A stretch of DNA of 64,000 nt from an uncultured Eubacteriales bacterium. GTDB lineage: Bacteria; Bacillota; Clostridia; Oscillospirales; UBA644. The translations under genes were made by a program, and so were the position numbers. The stretch covers positions 21,541-85,540 of the forward strand of contig CAUHAO010000006.1 of assembly GCA_959604355.1 (NCBI GenBank). The letters are read 5' to 3'. This document shows, piece by piece, positions 1-8,844 of this stretch (positions are counted from its first letter, which is position 1; each line of letters opens with the position of its first letter). The notes below the pieces were generated by a model. That model was given only the letters and a program-made list of their open reading frames with translations, did no database searches and had not been told where the DNA came from.

Positions 1-3000
1 CGCTGCGTTGCATCTCACGCGCTTAACATTTTCGGAGACCACTCCGACGTCTACGCATGCCGTCAGACCGGTTTCGCGATGCTTGCGGAATCCAACCCCC
101 AGGAAGTAATGGATCTCGGTGCCGTCGCGCATCTCGCTGCTATCAAAGGCAGAGTTCCGTTCCTGAACTTCTTTGACGGTTTCCGTACTTCTCACGAAAT
201 ACAGAAGATCGAAGTCTGGGAAAACGAAGACCTCGCTCCGATGGTCGATATGGACGCTGTCAATGCGTTCAGAGCACATTCCCTCAGCCCTGAGCATCCC
301 GCTCTCCGCGGCAGCGCTGAAAACGGTGATATCTTCTTCCAGCACAGAGAAGCTTGCAATAAGTATTACAACGCTCTGCCCGCTATCGTTGAAGATTATA
401 TGCATCAGGTCAACGCGAAGATAGGCACGAACTACGAACTCTTCAACTACTACGGCGATCCCGAAGCTGACAGAGTTATCGTTGCTATGGGTTCTGTCTG
501 CGATGTTACCGAAGAAGTAATAGACTACATGCGCGCAGCAGGAGAAAAGGTCGGTCTTGTCAAAGTTCGTCTGTACCGCCCGTTCGTTGCCGAAAAACTC
601 ATCGCGGCTCTCCCGAAGACCGTTAAGAAGGTCGCGGTTCTCGACCGTACAAAGGAACCCGGCTCCCTGGGCGAGCCTCTGTATCTTGATGTCGTTACCG
701 CTCTTGCTACACACGGCATTCAGGCGAAAGTTGTAGGCGGCAGATACGGTCTCGGTTCCAAAGACACGACTCCCGCAAGCATTTTCGCGGTTTATGAGAA
801 CCTCGCAAAGGACGAGCCCAAAGCTAACTTCACCATCGGTATCGTTGATGACGTTACAGGACTGTCTCTCGAAGAAAAGCCCGCTCCCGATACTTCCGCG
901 AAGGGCACTATCAGCTGCAAATTCTGGGGTCTCGGCGGCGACGGTACTGTCGGTGCGAACAAGAACTCCATTAAGATCATCGGTGACCATACCGATAAAT
1001 ACATTCAGGCTTATTTCCAGTATGACTCCAAGAAAACCGGCGGTATCACCATTTCGCACCTGCGTTTCGGCGATCAGCCCATCAAGAGCCCTTACTATAT
1101 AAATAAAGCAAACTTCGTCGCGTGCCACAACCAGGCTTATCTTACCAAGTACGATATGGTATCCGACATTAAACCCGGCGGCACGTTCCTCCTGGACTGC
1201 CAGTGGGCTGAGGACGAGCTTGACGCTCATCTGCCCGCAAGTGTCAAGTCTTATATCGCCAACAACGACATAAACTTCTACACCATCAATGCTACTTCCA
1301 TCGCAATGAACCAGATCGGCAACGCGAAAGTCAAGAATACCGTTCTTCAGTCTGCGTTCTTTGCTCTGGCAAACATCCTCCCGAAGGACGAAGCTATCGA
1401 ATATATGAAGAAGATGGCCTATAAGTCCTACATAAAGAAGGGGCAGGCTATGGTTGACCTCAACTATGCGGCTATCGACGCGGGCGCGGATGCTTTTGTG
1501 AAAGTAAACGTTCCCGAAGCGTGGAAGACCGCAGGCAAAGATGCTCCCAAGGCTGAGGCTGAAGGCGCACGTAAAGACCTTGTTGACTTCGTAAACAACA
1601 TTGTCGAGCCTGTTGATGCTATGGCGGGAGACAAACTTCCCGTCTCCGCATTCGAGAAGTATGTTGACGGTCAGTTCCCCCAGGGCGCGGCTGCATACGA
1701 AAAACGCGGCGTCGCGGTCATGGTTCCGTCCTGGCATCCCGAAAACTGCATACAGTGCAACAACTGCGCATTCGTTTGCCCGCATGCTACCATCCGTCCC
1801 TTCGCCATGACCGAGGAAGAAGCTGCAAAAGCTCCCGCGGTTACCAAATTTACCGCTAAACCCGTTCTTAATACTAATTATAAATACACAATGGCGGTCA
1901 GCCCCCTCGACTGTATGGGATGCACGCTTTGCGTAAAAGCATGCCCCGTTACCGCTAAAGCTCTTAAAGATGCCCGCGCTGCGGCTGCTGCACAGTTCCC
2001 GGACGATCCCAAGAAGGCTGAGAAGGAAGCTGTCAAAATCGCAGCTCCGAAGGTCGCCCTCGAAATGGTACTCCAGGCGAAAGAATCCGCACAGCAGGAA
2101 GCTTTTGATTACGCTGTAAACAACGTATCCGAAAAGAAAGAACTCGTAAACAATACTATCAAGGGCAGTCAGTTCAAACAGCCCCTGCTCGAGTTCTCCG
2201 GCTCCTGCGCAGGATGCGCTGAGACTTCTTACGCAAGACTGATTACACAGCTCTTCGGCGAAAGAATGTACATCTCCAACGCAACAGGATGCTCCTCAAT
2301 TTGGGGCGGTTCCGCACCTGCAACTCCTTACACCGTTAACCGCGAAACAGGCAGAGGTCCCGCATGGGCTAACAGCTTGTTCGAAGATAACGCAGAACAC
2401 GGTCTCGGTATTTACCTCGGTCAGAAGGCTCTGAGAGATAAGGCTATCGCTGACGTTAAGGAACTTGCCGAAAAGGTGACGGATTCCGAAAAGAAGGCTA
2501 TTATCGACGAGTATCTCGCGACCGTTGACGACGGCAAGAAGAACGCGGAAGCTGCGGATAAGCTCGTGAAGATGCTTGAAAATGGTACGTGCACCTGCGA
2601 TCTTCGCGCACAGATTCTCGCAGAGAAAGACCACCTTGCTAAGAAGTCCGTATGGATCTTCGGCGGCGACGGTTGGGCTTACGATATCGGTTTCGGCGGT
2701 CTCGATCATGTCCTTGCTTCCGGCGAAGACGTCAACGTCATGGTCTTCGATACCGAAGTCTACTCCAATACCGGCGGACAGGCTTCCAAGTCTAGCCAGA
2801 TAGGTCAGGTCGCTCAGTTCGCAGCTGCCGGCAAAGCTATCGCGAAGAAAAACCTCGCAGAAATCGCTATGTCTTACGGCTACGTCTATGTAGCTCAGAT
2901 TTCCATGGGCGCAGACATGAACCAGACCCTCAAGGCTATGACTGAGGCTGAAGCATATCACGGTCCATCCCTCATCATCGGCTATGCACCCTGCGAAATG

Positions 3001-3306
3001 CACGGTGTCAAGGGCGGTATGGCTAACTGCCAGGAAGAAATGAAGAAAGCTGTCGCTGCAGGTTACTGGCAGATGTTCAGATTCAATCCCGCTCTCAAAG
3101 AAGAAGGAAAGAATCCTCTTATCATCGACAGCAAGGCTCCCACCGCCGATTATAAGGAATTTATCAAGAGTGAGACACGTTACAGCCGTCTGACCCTTGC
3201 GTTCCCCGAAAGAGCGGAAGAGCTCTTCGAAAAGGCAGACAAAGCTGCAAAAGCGAAGTATGAGAAGCTTCTCAAACTCAAGGAACTTTACGAAATCAAA
3301 GAATAA
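1..3306 (+). CDS. nifJ: Pyruvate:ferredoxin (flavodoxin) oxidoreductase, 5'-truncated by window edge
   Basis: The frame is open from base 1, so this is the 3' part of a single-chain PFOR of which about 1100 residues are visible. From memory of the family roughly 110 N-terminal residues are missing. PFOR oxidatively decarboxylates pyruvate to acetyl-CoA and CO2 and reduces ferredoxin in the cytoplasm of anaerobes. The start reads FGDHSDVYACRQTGF, a conserved stretch of domain I. Two [4Fe-4S] ferredoxin motifs follow near residues 583-594 (CIQCNNCAFVC) and 639-650 (CMGCTLCVKAC). The TPP-binding domain begins near residue 735 (CAGCAE, ATGCSSIWGG) and has GDGWAYDIGFGG near 890 and NTGGQ near 920. 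The C-terminal region carries the third cluster cysteine. A hairpin follows 17 bases after the stop, so the gene ends its transcript. Identity is secure; only the N-terminus is unseen. Confidence 0.97.
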   Translation, partial: RCVASHALNIFGDHSDVYACRQTGFAMLAESNPQEVMDLGAVAHLAAIKGRVPFLNFFDGFRTSHEIQKIEVWENEDLAPMVDMDAVNAFRAHSLSPEHPALRGSAENGDIFFQHREACNKYYNALPAIVEDYMHQVNAKIGTNYELFNYYGDPEADRVIVAMGSVCDVTEEVIDYMRAAGEKVGLVKVRLYRPFVAEKLIAALPKTVKKVAVLDRTKEPGSLGEPLYLDVVTALATHGIQAKVVGGRYGLGSKDTTPASIFAVYENLAKDEPKANFTIGIVDDVTGLSLEEKPAPDTSAKGTISCKFWGLGGDGTVGANKNSIKIIGDHTDKYIQAYFQYDSKKTGGITISHLRFGDQPIKSPYYINKANFVACHNQAYLTKYDMVSDIKPGGTFLLDCQWAEDELDAHLPASVKSYIANNDINFYTINATSIAMNQIGNAKVKNTVLQSAFFALANILPKDEAIEYMKKMAYKSYIKKGQAMVDLNYAAIDAGADAFVKVNVPEAWKTAGKDAPKAEAEGARKDLVDFVNNIVEPVDAMAGDKLPVSAFEKYVDGQFPQGAAAYEKRGVAVMVPSWHPENCIQCNNCAFVCPHATIRPFAMTEEEAAKAPAVTKFTAKPVLNTNYKYTMAVSPLDCMGCTLCVKACPVTAKALKDARAAAAAQFPDDPKKAEKEAVKIAAPKVALEMVLQAKESAQQEAFDYAVNNVSEKKELVNNTIKGSQFKQPLLEFSGSCAGCAETSYARLITQLFGERMYISNATGCSSIWGGSAPATPYTVNRETGRGPAWANSLFEDNAEHGLGIYLGQKALRDKAIADVKELAEKVTDSEKKAIIDEYLATVDDGKKNAEAADKLVKMLENGTCTCDLRAQILAEKDHLAKKSVWIFGGDGWAYDIGFGGLDHVLASGEDVNVMVFDTEVYSNTGGQASKSSQIGQVAQFAAAGKAIAKKNLAEIAMSYGYVYVAQISMGADMNQTLKAMTEAEAYHGPSLIIGYAPCEMHGVKGGMANCQEEMKKAVAAGYWQMFRFNPALKEEGKNPLIIDSKAPTADYKEFIKSETRYSRLTLAFPERAEELFEKADKAAKAKYEKLLKLKELYEIKE

Positions 3307-3322
3307 TTGGTTTTATAAATAT

Positions 3323-3356
3323 ATAGGCTCATCCGAAAGGGTGAGCCTATTCCTCT
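3323..3356 (+). terminator. Terminator after nifJ
   Basis: A 12-bp stem (ATAGGCTCATCC / GGGTGAGCCTAT, one T-G wobble) with a GAAA loop at 3323-3350 is followed by a short, imperfect T-rich tail. Confidence 0.75.
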
Positions 3357-3382
3357 GCGAATAAGTTTATATGTTTTTATAC

Positions 3383-3411
3383 TTGACATATTGCCTAAAA
3401 TATGGTATACT
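3383..3411 (+). promoter_or_regulatory. SigA-type promoter for the 3443 gene
   Basis: TTGACA (3383-3388), 17-bp spacer, TATACT (3406-3411), lying 31 bp before the start codon. Near-consensus on both boxes. Confidence 0.8.
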
Positions 3412-3442
3412 TAATCAAATATCGGATCGCAGGTGAATTTGT

Positions 3443-3949
3443 TTGTACGAAGAGATATATACTCCGGATTTCAGGTATTTTTGGCAGTTGCTCGGTTTAA
3501 TTGCGGCAGCTCTCGCGGCATTCTGTTTCCCGGAGATAGCAGGAATAAAAGAATATGTCTGGATATATGAGATCGCGGTTGTTGCCGTTTGCTGTGCGTT
3601 GCTTTATGTGCTTATGCGTAAGCGGTTTTATGTGTACAGATATATAATTTCGGAAGACGTCGTTCAGGTCAAGCTTTCCGTTTCGAGCAAAACAAAGGAA
3701 CAGACGCTCTGCGCCTTTGAAACGAGCACGATCGAACGTGTCTTTGATCTGTCGGAATGTGATGCAAAGACTGTGAAAAAGGAACTCGGTATAAAGCTTG
3801 AGTATAAATGCACAGGCAAAAGCATAAACAAAAAGGGAACAGTCATAGTTTTCAGAGATCCCCAGACAGGCGAAAAGTCACTTCTTGTTTTCGCCCCCGG
3901 CAAAAAATTTTTACAATTTTTATCAGAAAAAAGTGTTGACAAAGCCTGA
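3443..3949 (+). CDS. Small membrane protein of unknown function
   Basis: I do not recognise this 168-residue protein. It has two hydrophobic segments near residues 12-28 and 35-56, the second followed by the basic stretch RKRFYVYRY, then a hydrophilic domain of about 110 residues. This suggests a membrane-anchored protein with most of its mass in the cytoplasm. The start is a TTG codon, placed six bases after AGGTGA and preceded by its own promoter. It stands alone between nifJ and the infC operon. The next promoter (TTGACA at 3936) lies inside its last codons, so the two transcription units are tightly packed. It could be a PH-like/DUF membrane protein, but no motif decides this. Confidence 0.75.
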   Translation: MYEEIYTPDFRYFWQLLGLIAAALAAFCFPEIAGIKEYVWIYEIAVVAVCCALLYVLMRKRFYVYRYIISEDVVQVKLSVSSKTKEQTLCAFETSTIERVFDLSECDAKTVKKELGIKLEYKCTGKSINKKGTVIVFRDPQTGEKSLLVFAPGKKFLQFLSEKSVDKA

Positions 3950-3964
3950 AAAGTATGGTATAAT
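3936..3964 (+). promoter_or_regulatory. SigA-type promoter of infC-rpmI-rplT
   Basis: TTGACA (3936-3941), 17-bp spacer, TATAAT (3959-3964): perfect consensus, overlapping the end of the preceding gene. Transcription would begin near 3971 and leave a leader of almost 190 nt before infC. Confidence 0.9.
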
Positions 3965-3970
3965 ATCCGA

Positions 3971-4157
3971 GTAATAAAGTAGAACCTGTTCTCACCTTGG
4001 CGACGATGCCGCCGGGTCAATATTTCGGATTGCGGCGCGTAATGCGTCCTTTCAGACTGAAATATCCGACGGTGAACGTAAGGTTCGCCGTCATTTTTTT
4101 GCGAAAGGGTAACCCGACGCACTGGTTTTACGATATCGTATATTATCTTGGAGGTGT
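3971..4157 (+). promoter_or_regulatory. infC operon leader RNA with attenuator (L20-leader type)
   Basis: The leader ends in a terminator-like hairpin, GACGGTGAAC/GTTCGCCGTC (4068-4092) followed by seven T at 4094-4100, well before the infC ribosome binding site. Upstream, ATATTTC (4020-4026) can pair with GAAATAT (4059-4065), and bases next to it reach into the 5' arm of the terminator (CCGAC), which gives a possible competing fold. In low-GC Gram-positive bacteria ribosomal protein L20 represses this operon through a structured leader that controls premature termination. Position and attenuator fit that model. I have not matched the sequence base by base to the known L20-leader consensus. 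Confidence 0.7.
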
Positions 4158-4682
4158 TTGACTATCAACGCAAAGGGTATGCAGGTAAATGAGGAGATCC
4201 GCGACGCACAGGTCAGACTTGTGAACAGCGACGGCTCGCAGCTCGGTATTGTCTCCGCGAAGGAAGCACAGAAAATGGCCATAAACAAAGGCCTTGATCT
4301 TGTTAAGATCGCTCCGCAGGCGACTCCGCCGGTATGCAAACTCATGGATTACAGCAAGTATTGTTTTGAGCAGACCAAACGCGAAAAGGAAGCAAAGAAA
4401 AATCAGCATGTCGTAGACATCAAGGAAGTTCAGCTGTCAGTCAAGATTGAAGAACATGATTTCAACACGAAGTTGAATCATGGCAAACGTTTTCTCGGCG
4501 GCGGCGACAAGGTAAAGGTTTCTATGCGATTCAGAAGCAGGGAAATTCTTCACCCTGAATTCGGTGTTGAACTCATGGAAAAATTCGCGGCAGGTTGCGC
4601 GGAGGTAGGCGTTATTGAAAAACCGCCGAAGCTCGATGGCAGAAATATGCTCATGGTCCTTGCCCCGAAGCCGACTAAATAG
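4158..4682 (+). CDS. infC: Translation initiation factor IF-3
   Basis: IF-3 binds the 30S subunit, prevents early 50S joining and checks the start codon. The protein shows the family's N-terminal domain ([21 protein letters not shown]), the linker around [16 protein letters not shown], and the C-terminal domain ([40 protein letters not shown]). At 174 residues it is normal length. The conventional start is TTG at 4158, but it lies only three bases after GGAGG (4150-4154). The ATC codon at 4164 is in frame, nine bases from GGAGG, and would give an N-terminus of the usual length. IF-3 genes often use AUU/AUC/AUA starts for autoregulation, so 4164 may be the true start. First gene of infC-rpmI-rplT. 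Confidence 0.96.
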   Translation: MTINAKGMQVNEEIRDAQVRLVNSDGSQLGIVSAKEAQKMAINKGLDLVKIAPQATPPVCKLMDYSKYCFEQTKREKEAKKNQHVVDIKEVQLSVKIEEHDFNTKLNHGKRFLGGGDKVKVSMRFRSREILHPEFGVELMEKFAAGCAEVGVIEKPPKLDGRNMLMVLAPKPTK

Positions 4683-4720
4683 TCGAATATCCGAAAACAG
4701 AAGTTAGGAGTTGTAAAACG

Positions 4721-4927
4721 ATGGCTAAATCATGCAAACTGAAGTCTCACAGAGGCGCTGCGAAGAGATTCAAGGTCCTCAAAAGCGGTAAGGTAAAGAT
4801 CTTCCGTGCTAAGAGAAGACACATTCTTACAAAGAAAACCACAAAGTACAAGAGAGGTCTGCGTAAGTCCGCTTATGCAGATTCCACGAACGCGCCGACA
4901 GTTAAGAAACTGCTCCCGTATTCGTAA
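4721..4927 (+). CDS. rpmI: 50S ribosomal protein L35
   Basis: A 68-residue, very basic protein starting [18 protein letters not shown] with the family's central [20 protein letters not shown] region. It is a structural protein of the large ribosomal subunit. Middle gene of infC-rpmI-rplT, 38 bp after infC and 31 bp before rplT, in the order found across Firmicutes. Expected to be co-regulated through the infC leader. Confidence 0.97.
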   Translation: MAKSCKLKSHRGAAKRFKVLKSGKVKIFRAKRRHILTKKTTKYKRGLRKSAYADSTNAPTVKKLLPYS

Positions 4928-4958
4928 TCTGTACTGAAAGAAAAGGAGGATTTTTATC

Positions 4959-5312
4959 ATGGCTAGAGTAAAAGGCGCGATGATGACTCGCAAGAGACAT
5001 AAGAAAGTTCTTAAACTTGCAAAAGGTTATTTCGGTGCAAAATCCAAGCTCTTCAAAACAGCTAATCAGGCTGTCATGAAGTCTTTGACATATGCTTACA
5101 CCGGCAGAAAGCTGAAGAAGAGAGATTACCGTTCCCTTTGGATCACCCGTATCTCCGCTGAAGCAAAAGTGAACGGCATCAATTATTCCAGATTTATGAA
5201 CGGTCTTAAGAAGGCCGGCATCACTCTGAACAGAAAAATGCTCGCAGAGCTCGCAGTTTCCGATAAGGAAACCTTTGCAGCGCTCGTAAGCAAAGCAAAG
5301 GCTGCTCTGTAA
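4959..5312 (+). CDS. rplT: 50S ribosomal protein L20
   Basis: 117 residues, the usual length for L20, with [28 protein letters not shown] basic N-terminal extension and the conserved [20 protein letters not shown] and [19 protein letters not shown] segments. L20 binds 23S rRNA early in 50S assembly and, in this operon type, represses its own operon through the leader before infC. AAGGAGGA precedes the ATG, and a strong terminator follows the stop. Confidence 0.98.
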   Translation: MARVKGAMMTRKRHKKVLKLAKGYFGAKSKLFKTANQAVMKSLTYAYTGRKLKKRDYRSLWITRISAEAKVNGINYSRFMNGLKKAGITLNRKMLAELAVSDKETFAALVSKAKAAL

Positions 5313-5331
5313 TCAGCAATTAAATAGCGCT

Positions 5332-5368
5332 TAAACGGAGATAACTCAATATTATCTCCGTTTATTTT
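5332..5368 (+). terminator. Terminator of the infC operon
   Basis: Perfect 13-bp stem TAAACGGAGATAA / TTATCTCCGTTTA (5332-5364) with a seven-base loop, followed by TTTT. Confidence 0.9.
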
Positions 5369-5397
5369 GATTTTTACAGACTCGCGGAGGCGATTTC

Positions 5398-6126
5398 ATG
5401 CACGATATTCTCGGTGTTACCCGAAGCGCTGTCGATACATATTCGATGATAGAAGACGGAGATGTTATCGCCGTCGGCTGTTCGGGCGGAAAAGATTCCA
5501 CACTACTGCTTGCGGTCATGAATAAACTTTCTCAGTTTTACCCGAAGAAATTCAGGGTGATGGGGATAACCGTCGACATGGGGGCAGGTGCGGACTATTC
5601 GCCGCTGTCGCGCTTCTGTGAGGAGAACGAAATAGAATACCATATAGTTCAAACCAATATCTCAAGGGTTGTGTTTGACGTGCGCAAAGAATCTAATCCC
5701 TGCTCCCTGTGCGCGAAAATGCGCCGAGGTGCACTGAATAATTCACTTGATCGCTTCGGGGTGAAAAAAGTGGCGCTCGCGCATCACAGGGACGATGTGG
5801 CACAGACCCTGCTGATGAATATATTTCATGAAGGACGCATTGGGTGCTTTCAGCCCGTGACGTACCTGAGCCGTAAAGACGTTATCGTTATCCGTCCGTT
5901 TGTTTTTTTGCCGGAAAAGGAGATTGTGGCCGCTGTTTCCGAACTCGGACTGCCGATTGTCAAAAATCCTTGCAGGGCTGACGGCAACACGGAGCGTGAG
6001 GCTATGAAGAATCTTCTCAAGGAACTTGAAATTACTTATCCAGGCGTGACGAAACGTGTTTTCGGAGCTGTAAAACGCTCAAGACTTGACGGTTGGAACA
6101 TTTCCGGAGAATATGACGATGAATAA
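5398..6126 (+). CDS. TtcA-family PP-loop tRNA-thiolation-like ATPase
   Basis: This 242-residue cytoplasmic protein belongs to the ATP-pyrophosphatase (PP-loop) group that adenylates and thiolates tRNA bases. The PP-loop CSGGKDST lies near residues 29-36, the CSLCAKMRRGAL cysteine pair near 101-112, and AHHRDDVAQTLLMN near 126-139. A third cysteine, in NPCRADGN near residue 198, completes the set used in TtcA to hold the Fe-S cluster. TtcA makes 2-thiocytidine at tRNA position 32; whether this homologue does the same or handles another base is not decidable here. It overlaps tmk by 8 bp, so the two are translationally coupled. Confidence 0.85.
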   Translation: MHDILGVTRSAVDTYSMIEDGDVIAVGCSGGKDSTLLLAVMNKLSQFYPKKFRVMGITVDMGAGADYSPLSRFCEENEIEYHIVQTNISRVVFDVRKESNPCSLCAKMRRGALNNSLDRFGVKKVALAHHRDDVAQTLLMNIFHEGRIGCFQPVTYLSRKDVIVIRPFVFLPEKEIVAAVSELGLPIVKNPCRADGNTEREAMKNLLKELEITYPGVTKRVFGAVKRSRLDGWNISGEYDDE

Positions 6127-6793
6127 GAATCTTTTTATAATAGAAGGCATAGACGGGTCGGGAAAAACGACTCAGATGGAGCTTCTTGAACAAAAACTTT
6201 TGGGAGCCGGTATTCCTTATAAGCGCGTTAAATTCCCGAATTACGGGGACGACTCGTCCGCGCTTGTCAAAATGTACCTCGAGGGGCAGTTCGGTACAGA
6301 TCCGATGGACGTGAGTGCTTATGCCGCATCATCTTTTTATGCTGTCGACAGATATGCGTCATATAAAAAATTCTGGGGTGACGATTATAACAGCGGCAAG
6401 GTTGTGATTTCGGATCGATACGTTTCGTCCAATATCCTTCATCAGAGTTCAAAACTCCCCGAAGGCGAATTTTCCGAGTTTTGCGAGTGGCTGTACGACT
6501 TTGAGTACGGCAAGCTCGGTCTTCCTCAACCGACTGCGATATTTTTCCTGGATGTGCCCCCGAGCGTTTCCGTGCGCCAGGTCGAAAGCCGTTATAACGG
6601 CGACGAGACGAAAAAAGATATACATGAGAAGAACCTCGAATACCTTTGGAAATGCTATAACGCCGGAGTTAAGGCTTGCGAAACTGTTCCCGATTTTATC
6701 CGTATACCGTGCGTCAAAGACGCTAAGATACGCTCAAAAGAAGAAATTTCTGATATTATTTTCGGGAATATTGTAAAGTGTATGGACAAATAA
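6119..6793 (+). CDS. tmk: Thymidylate kinase (dTMP kinase)
   Basis: Phosphorylates dTMP to dTDP. The P-loop GIDGSGKTTQ is at residues 9-18, the DR(Y) motif in VISDRYVSSN near 98-107, and a lid region with KDIHEKNLEYL near 165. FPNYGDDSSALVKMYLEG is the form seen in a clostridial subgroup of thymidylate kinases; it differs from the E. coli type. I chose the ATG at 6119 (MNKNLFIIEG) because GGAGA at 6106-6110 is eight bases away. Two upstream in-frame ATGs at 6086 and 6113 have no suitable site. The 225-residue length is normal. It overlaps the end of the PP-loop gene. Confidence 0.93.
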   Translation: MNKNLFIIEGIDGSGKTTQMELLEQKLLGAGIPYKRVKFPNYGDDSSALVKMYLEGQFGTDPMDVSAYAASSFYAVDRYASYKKFWGDDYNSGKVVISDRYVSSNILHQSSKLPEGEFSEFCEWLYDFEYGKLGLPQPTAIFFLDVPPSVSVRQVESRYNGDETKKDIHEKNLEYLWKCYNAGVKACETVPDFIRIPCVKDAKIRSKEEISDIIFGNIVKCMDK

Positions 6794-6811
6794 GTTTTTT
6801 TATGGTAAAAT
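6783..6811 (+). promoter_or_regulatory. Possible promoter for the DJ-1 gene
   Basis: TGGACA (6783-6788), 17-bp spacer, TAAAAT (6806-6811), overlapping the last codons of tmk. Both boxes deviate by one or two bases. Confidence 0.55.
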
Positions 6812-6883
6812 ATATGGTGTAGAAGCTTGAATACTTCCATGGTCCATATGTCAATAATACGATTGATAAGAAAGTGTGTTTGT

Positions 6884-7423
6884 ATGGTATATTTCCTTCT
6901 TGCCGACGGTTTTGAAGAAGCCGAGGCCATTGTTCCGTTCGATATGCTCAGAAGAGCGAATATAGATGTCAAACTTGCGAGCGCGGGAAAAACGCTCAAT
7001 GTTTGCTGCAAACACAGCATAAATTTTGCATGCGACTTGTATATCGACAATATCGTTCTTAATAAAGGTGATATGATTGTCCTCCCCGGAGGCATCCCGG
7101 GAGTTCCCAATCTCGACAACTGTGCCGGACTGGACAGTCTTCTTTGCGATGCCGTAAATCTCGGCTCATATATCGCCGCAATCTGTGCGGCACCCACGCT
7201 TCTGGGTAAACGCGGGCTTCTTAAAGGTAAAAAAGCCGTATGTTATCCCGGAATGGAAGGCGAGCTTGTCGGTGCGGAGATCTGCGACGAAAAGGTTGTC
7301 AGCGACGGGAATATAATAACATCCAGAGCCGCGGGGACAGCGACGGACTTCGGTCTTGAACTTGTGAAAATCCTTGCAGGCGAAAATGTTTCGGAGAAAA
7401 TCCGTGCATCAATATGTTATTGA
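6884..7423 (+). CDS. DJ-1/PfpI (ThiJ) family protein
   Basis: A 180-residue flavodoxin-like alpha/beta protein of the DJ-1 superfamily. MVYFLLADGFEEAEAI at the N-terminus carries the conserved Glu (GFEE), and the nucleophile elbow AAICAAPTLL near residue 105 carries the reactive Cys. Family members act as glyoxalase/deglycase-like or chaperone-like stress proteins; the exact role here is unknown. I start at the ATG at 6884 because the open frame upstream encodes no conserved sequence, although the ribosome binding site (AAGAAAG) is weak. The 5-formyl-THF cyclo-ligase gene follows 18 bp later, probably on the same transcript. Confidence 0.88.
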   Translation: MVYFLLADGFEEAEAIVPFDMLRRANIDVKLASAGKTLNVCCKHSINFACDLYIDNIVLNKGDMIVLPGGIPGVPNLDNCAGLDSLLCDAVNLGSYIAAICAAPTLLGKRGLLKGKKAVCYPGMEGELVGAEICDEKVVSDGNIITSRAAGTATDFGLELVKILAGENVSEKIRASICY

Positions 7424-7441
7424 TGCGGAGGTGTTTTATTA

Positions 7442-8008
7442 ATGGATATAAGAATAATCAAAAACTCTCTTCGCGACGAATTCAGAGCAAAGAGAAATGC
7501 TCTTTCAGCTGAAGAGAAAAGCATACGCGATACGAAAATAGAAGATAATTTTCTGAAATCACTTACTTACAGATATGCATCTCAGATACTCCTCTATATT
7601 CCCACCGAGGAGGAGATATCAACATACAAAATAATCGAGACCGCCATCCGTGACGGCAAGACCGTTTATGCGCCGCATTGCTTTGAAAACGCACAGATGA
7701 AGTATTTCAGAGTCAATGATGTTTCGGAACTCGAAGACGGCGAATTCGGGATAAAGACTCCCGCTGAAACCTCGCAGGAATATTCTCCGAAACCGTCTGA
7801 CGTGTGCATAGTTCCGGCTATGTCCTACGATAAAGAAGGGTATCGCCTCGGTTACGGTAAAGGATTTTACGATCGCTTTCTGCCGAAATTTTTGGGTGTG
7901 AAAATAGGCTTTTGTTATGATGATTTTATTTCCCAGAAACTCCCGCGCGGAAGGTTTGACGTCGCTGTGGATACGATAATCACCGAAAAGGGAGCTACCG
8001 TACTGTGA
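7442..8008 (+). CDS. 5-formyltetrahydrofolate cyclo-ligase
   Basis: This 188-residue enzyme uses ATP to convert 5-formyl-THF to 5,10-methenyl-THF and so recycles folate. The family signature GYRLGYGKGFYDRFL lies near residues 138-152. The N-terminal R-K/R motif (SLRDEFRAKRNALS) that contacts ATP and folate and the central IPTEEEISTYKI stretch are also present. GGAGGTG stands eight bases before the ATG. Its last four bases overlap the GTG start of the next gene (GTGA), so the two are coupled. Homologues are called YgfA, YqgN or MTHFS. Confidence 0.93.
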   Translation: MDIRIIKNSLRDEFRAKRNALSAEEKSIRDTKIEDNFLKSLTYRYASQILLYIPTEEEISTYKIIETAIRDGKTVYAPHCFENAQMKYFRVNDVSELEDGEFGIKTPAETSQEYSPKPSDVCIVPAMSYDKEGYRLGYGKGFYDRFLPKFLGVKIGFCYDDFISQKLPRGRFDVAVDTIITEKGATVL

Positions 8009-8844
8009 AAAGGACTGTCCTTTCAGTCACTGTATGTGCCGTAATAGTTGCAGCTTTGCGTGTTCTCGGTTTATTCGATTTTGAATATCGTGAAGCCGTA
8101 TACACCCTTGCCAGTGTAGCGCTGTTTGTTGTGGGGGCACTCATTCTCAAAACGCTTTCGCCGAATATGCGGATGAAAAAATTCCTGTCCATGAGAGGTC
8201 TGAGGTCCGGCGATACCGGATTGCTGATTTGGATGACTGTTCTCGTTATTTCCGGCGGATTGATCCTTAATTATCTCTCCGTGGTGATTTTCTCCCTCTT
8301 CGGAAAAGAAATACCGTCAAGTTCTTTTGCCACGCTCGTAAAGGGTAATCCGTGGCTGAACATACTTTACATCGCCGTCATTCCCGCAATATTCGAGGAG
8401 CTTTTTTTTCGCGGTGCCGTTCTTACGACTCTCAACGGGGGGCGTAAAAGAACGATCTCCGCGCTTCTCATTTCTTCGGCTCTGTTTGCGCTGGTGCACG
8501 GCTCGTATTATTATATACTTTCAAACTTTTTCGCAGGCATGGTTTTTGCACTCGTGGTGTATACCACAAACAGTGTTTATGTGGCGATGGCTGCTCATTT
8601 TCTCAACAATTCGCTGTCATATCTGCTGTATGTTTTCGCCGGCAGGCTCGAGCAGACGGAGTTCGGCGGGATGTTGATATACATAGTGATCTTAGTGTTC
8701 CTGATAGCACTTTATAACGCAATGGGGAGCGCATATAAACGGTATATACGTTTGCGCAGGGAAGACAGAAGTGTAGCGAATGAAGGAGATTTGGTATGGC
8801 AAAGAGAAAAGGAAAAAAGAAAGCAAAAAAAGTCGCAAAGCTGA
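8005..8844 (+). CDS. CPBP-family intramembrane metalloprotease
   Basis: A 279-residue polytopic membrane protein with about seven to eight hydrophobic segments. It carries the three motifs of the CAAX-protease/bacteriocin-processing (CPBP, Abi) family: EELFFRG near residue 132, FALVHGS near 160 and HFLNNSL near 198, which supply the glutamates, histidines and Asn of the intramembrane active site. Substrates of most such proteins are unknown. The GTG start overlaps the preceding stop by 4 bp. Its last 49 bp overlap the start of mltG in another frame; the C-terminal tail (RREKEKRKQKKSQS-like, very basic) is encoded there. Confidence 0.88.
   Translation: MKRTVLSVTVCAVIVAALRVLGLFDFEYREAVYTLASVALFVVGALILKTLSPNMRMKKFLSMRGLRSGDTGLLIWMTVLVISGGLILNYLSVVIFSLFGKEIPSSSFATLVKGNPWLNILYIAVIPAIFEELFFRGAVLTTLNGGRKRTISALLISSALFALVHGSYYYILSNFFAGMVFALVVYTTNSVYVAMAAHFLNNSLSYLLYVFAGRLEQTEFGGMLIYIVILVFLIALYNAMGSAYKRYIRLRREDRSVANEGDLVWQREKEKRKQKKSQS

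Noticed and set aside
2296..3003. 235-residue open frame antisense to nifJ
   Set aside because: A coding shadow with no start site or recognisable features.
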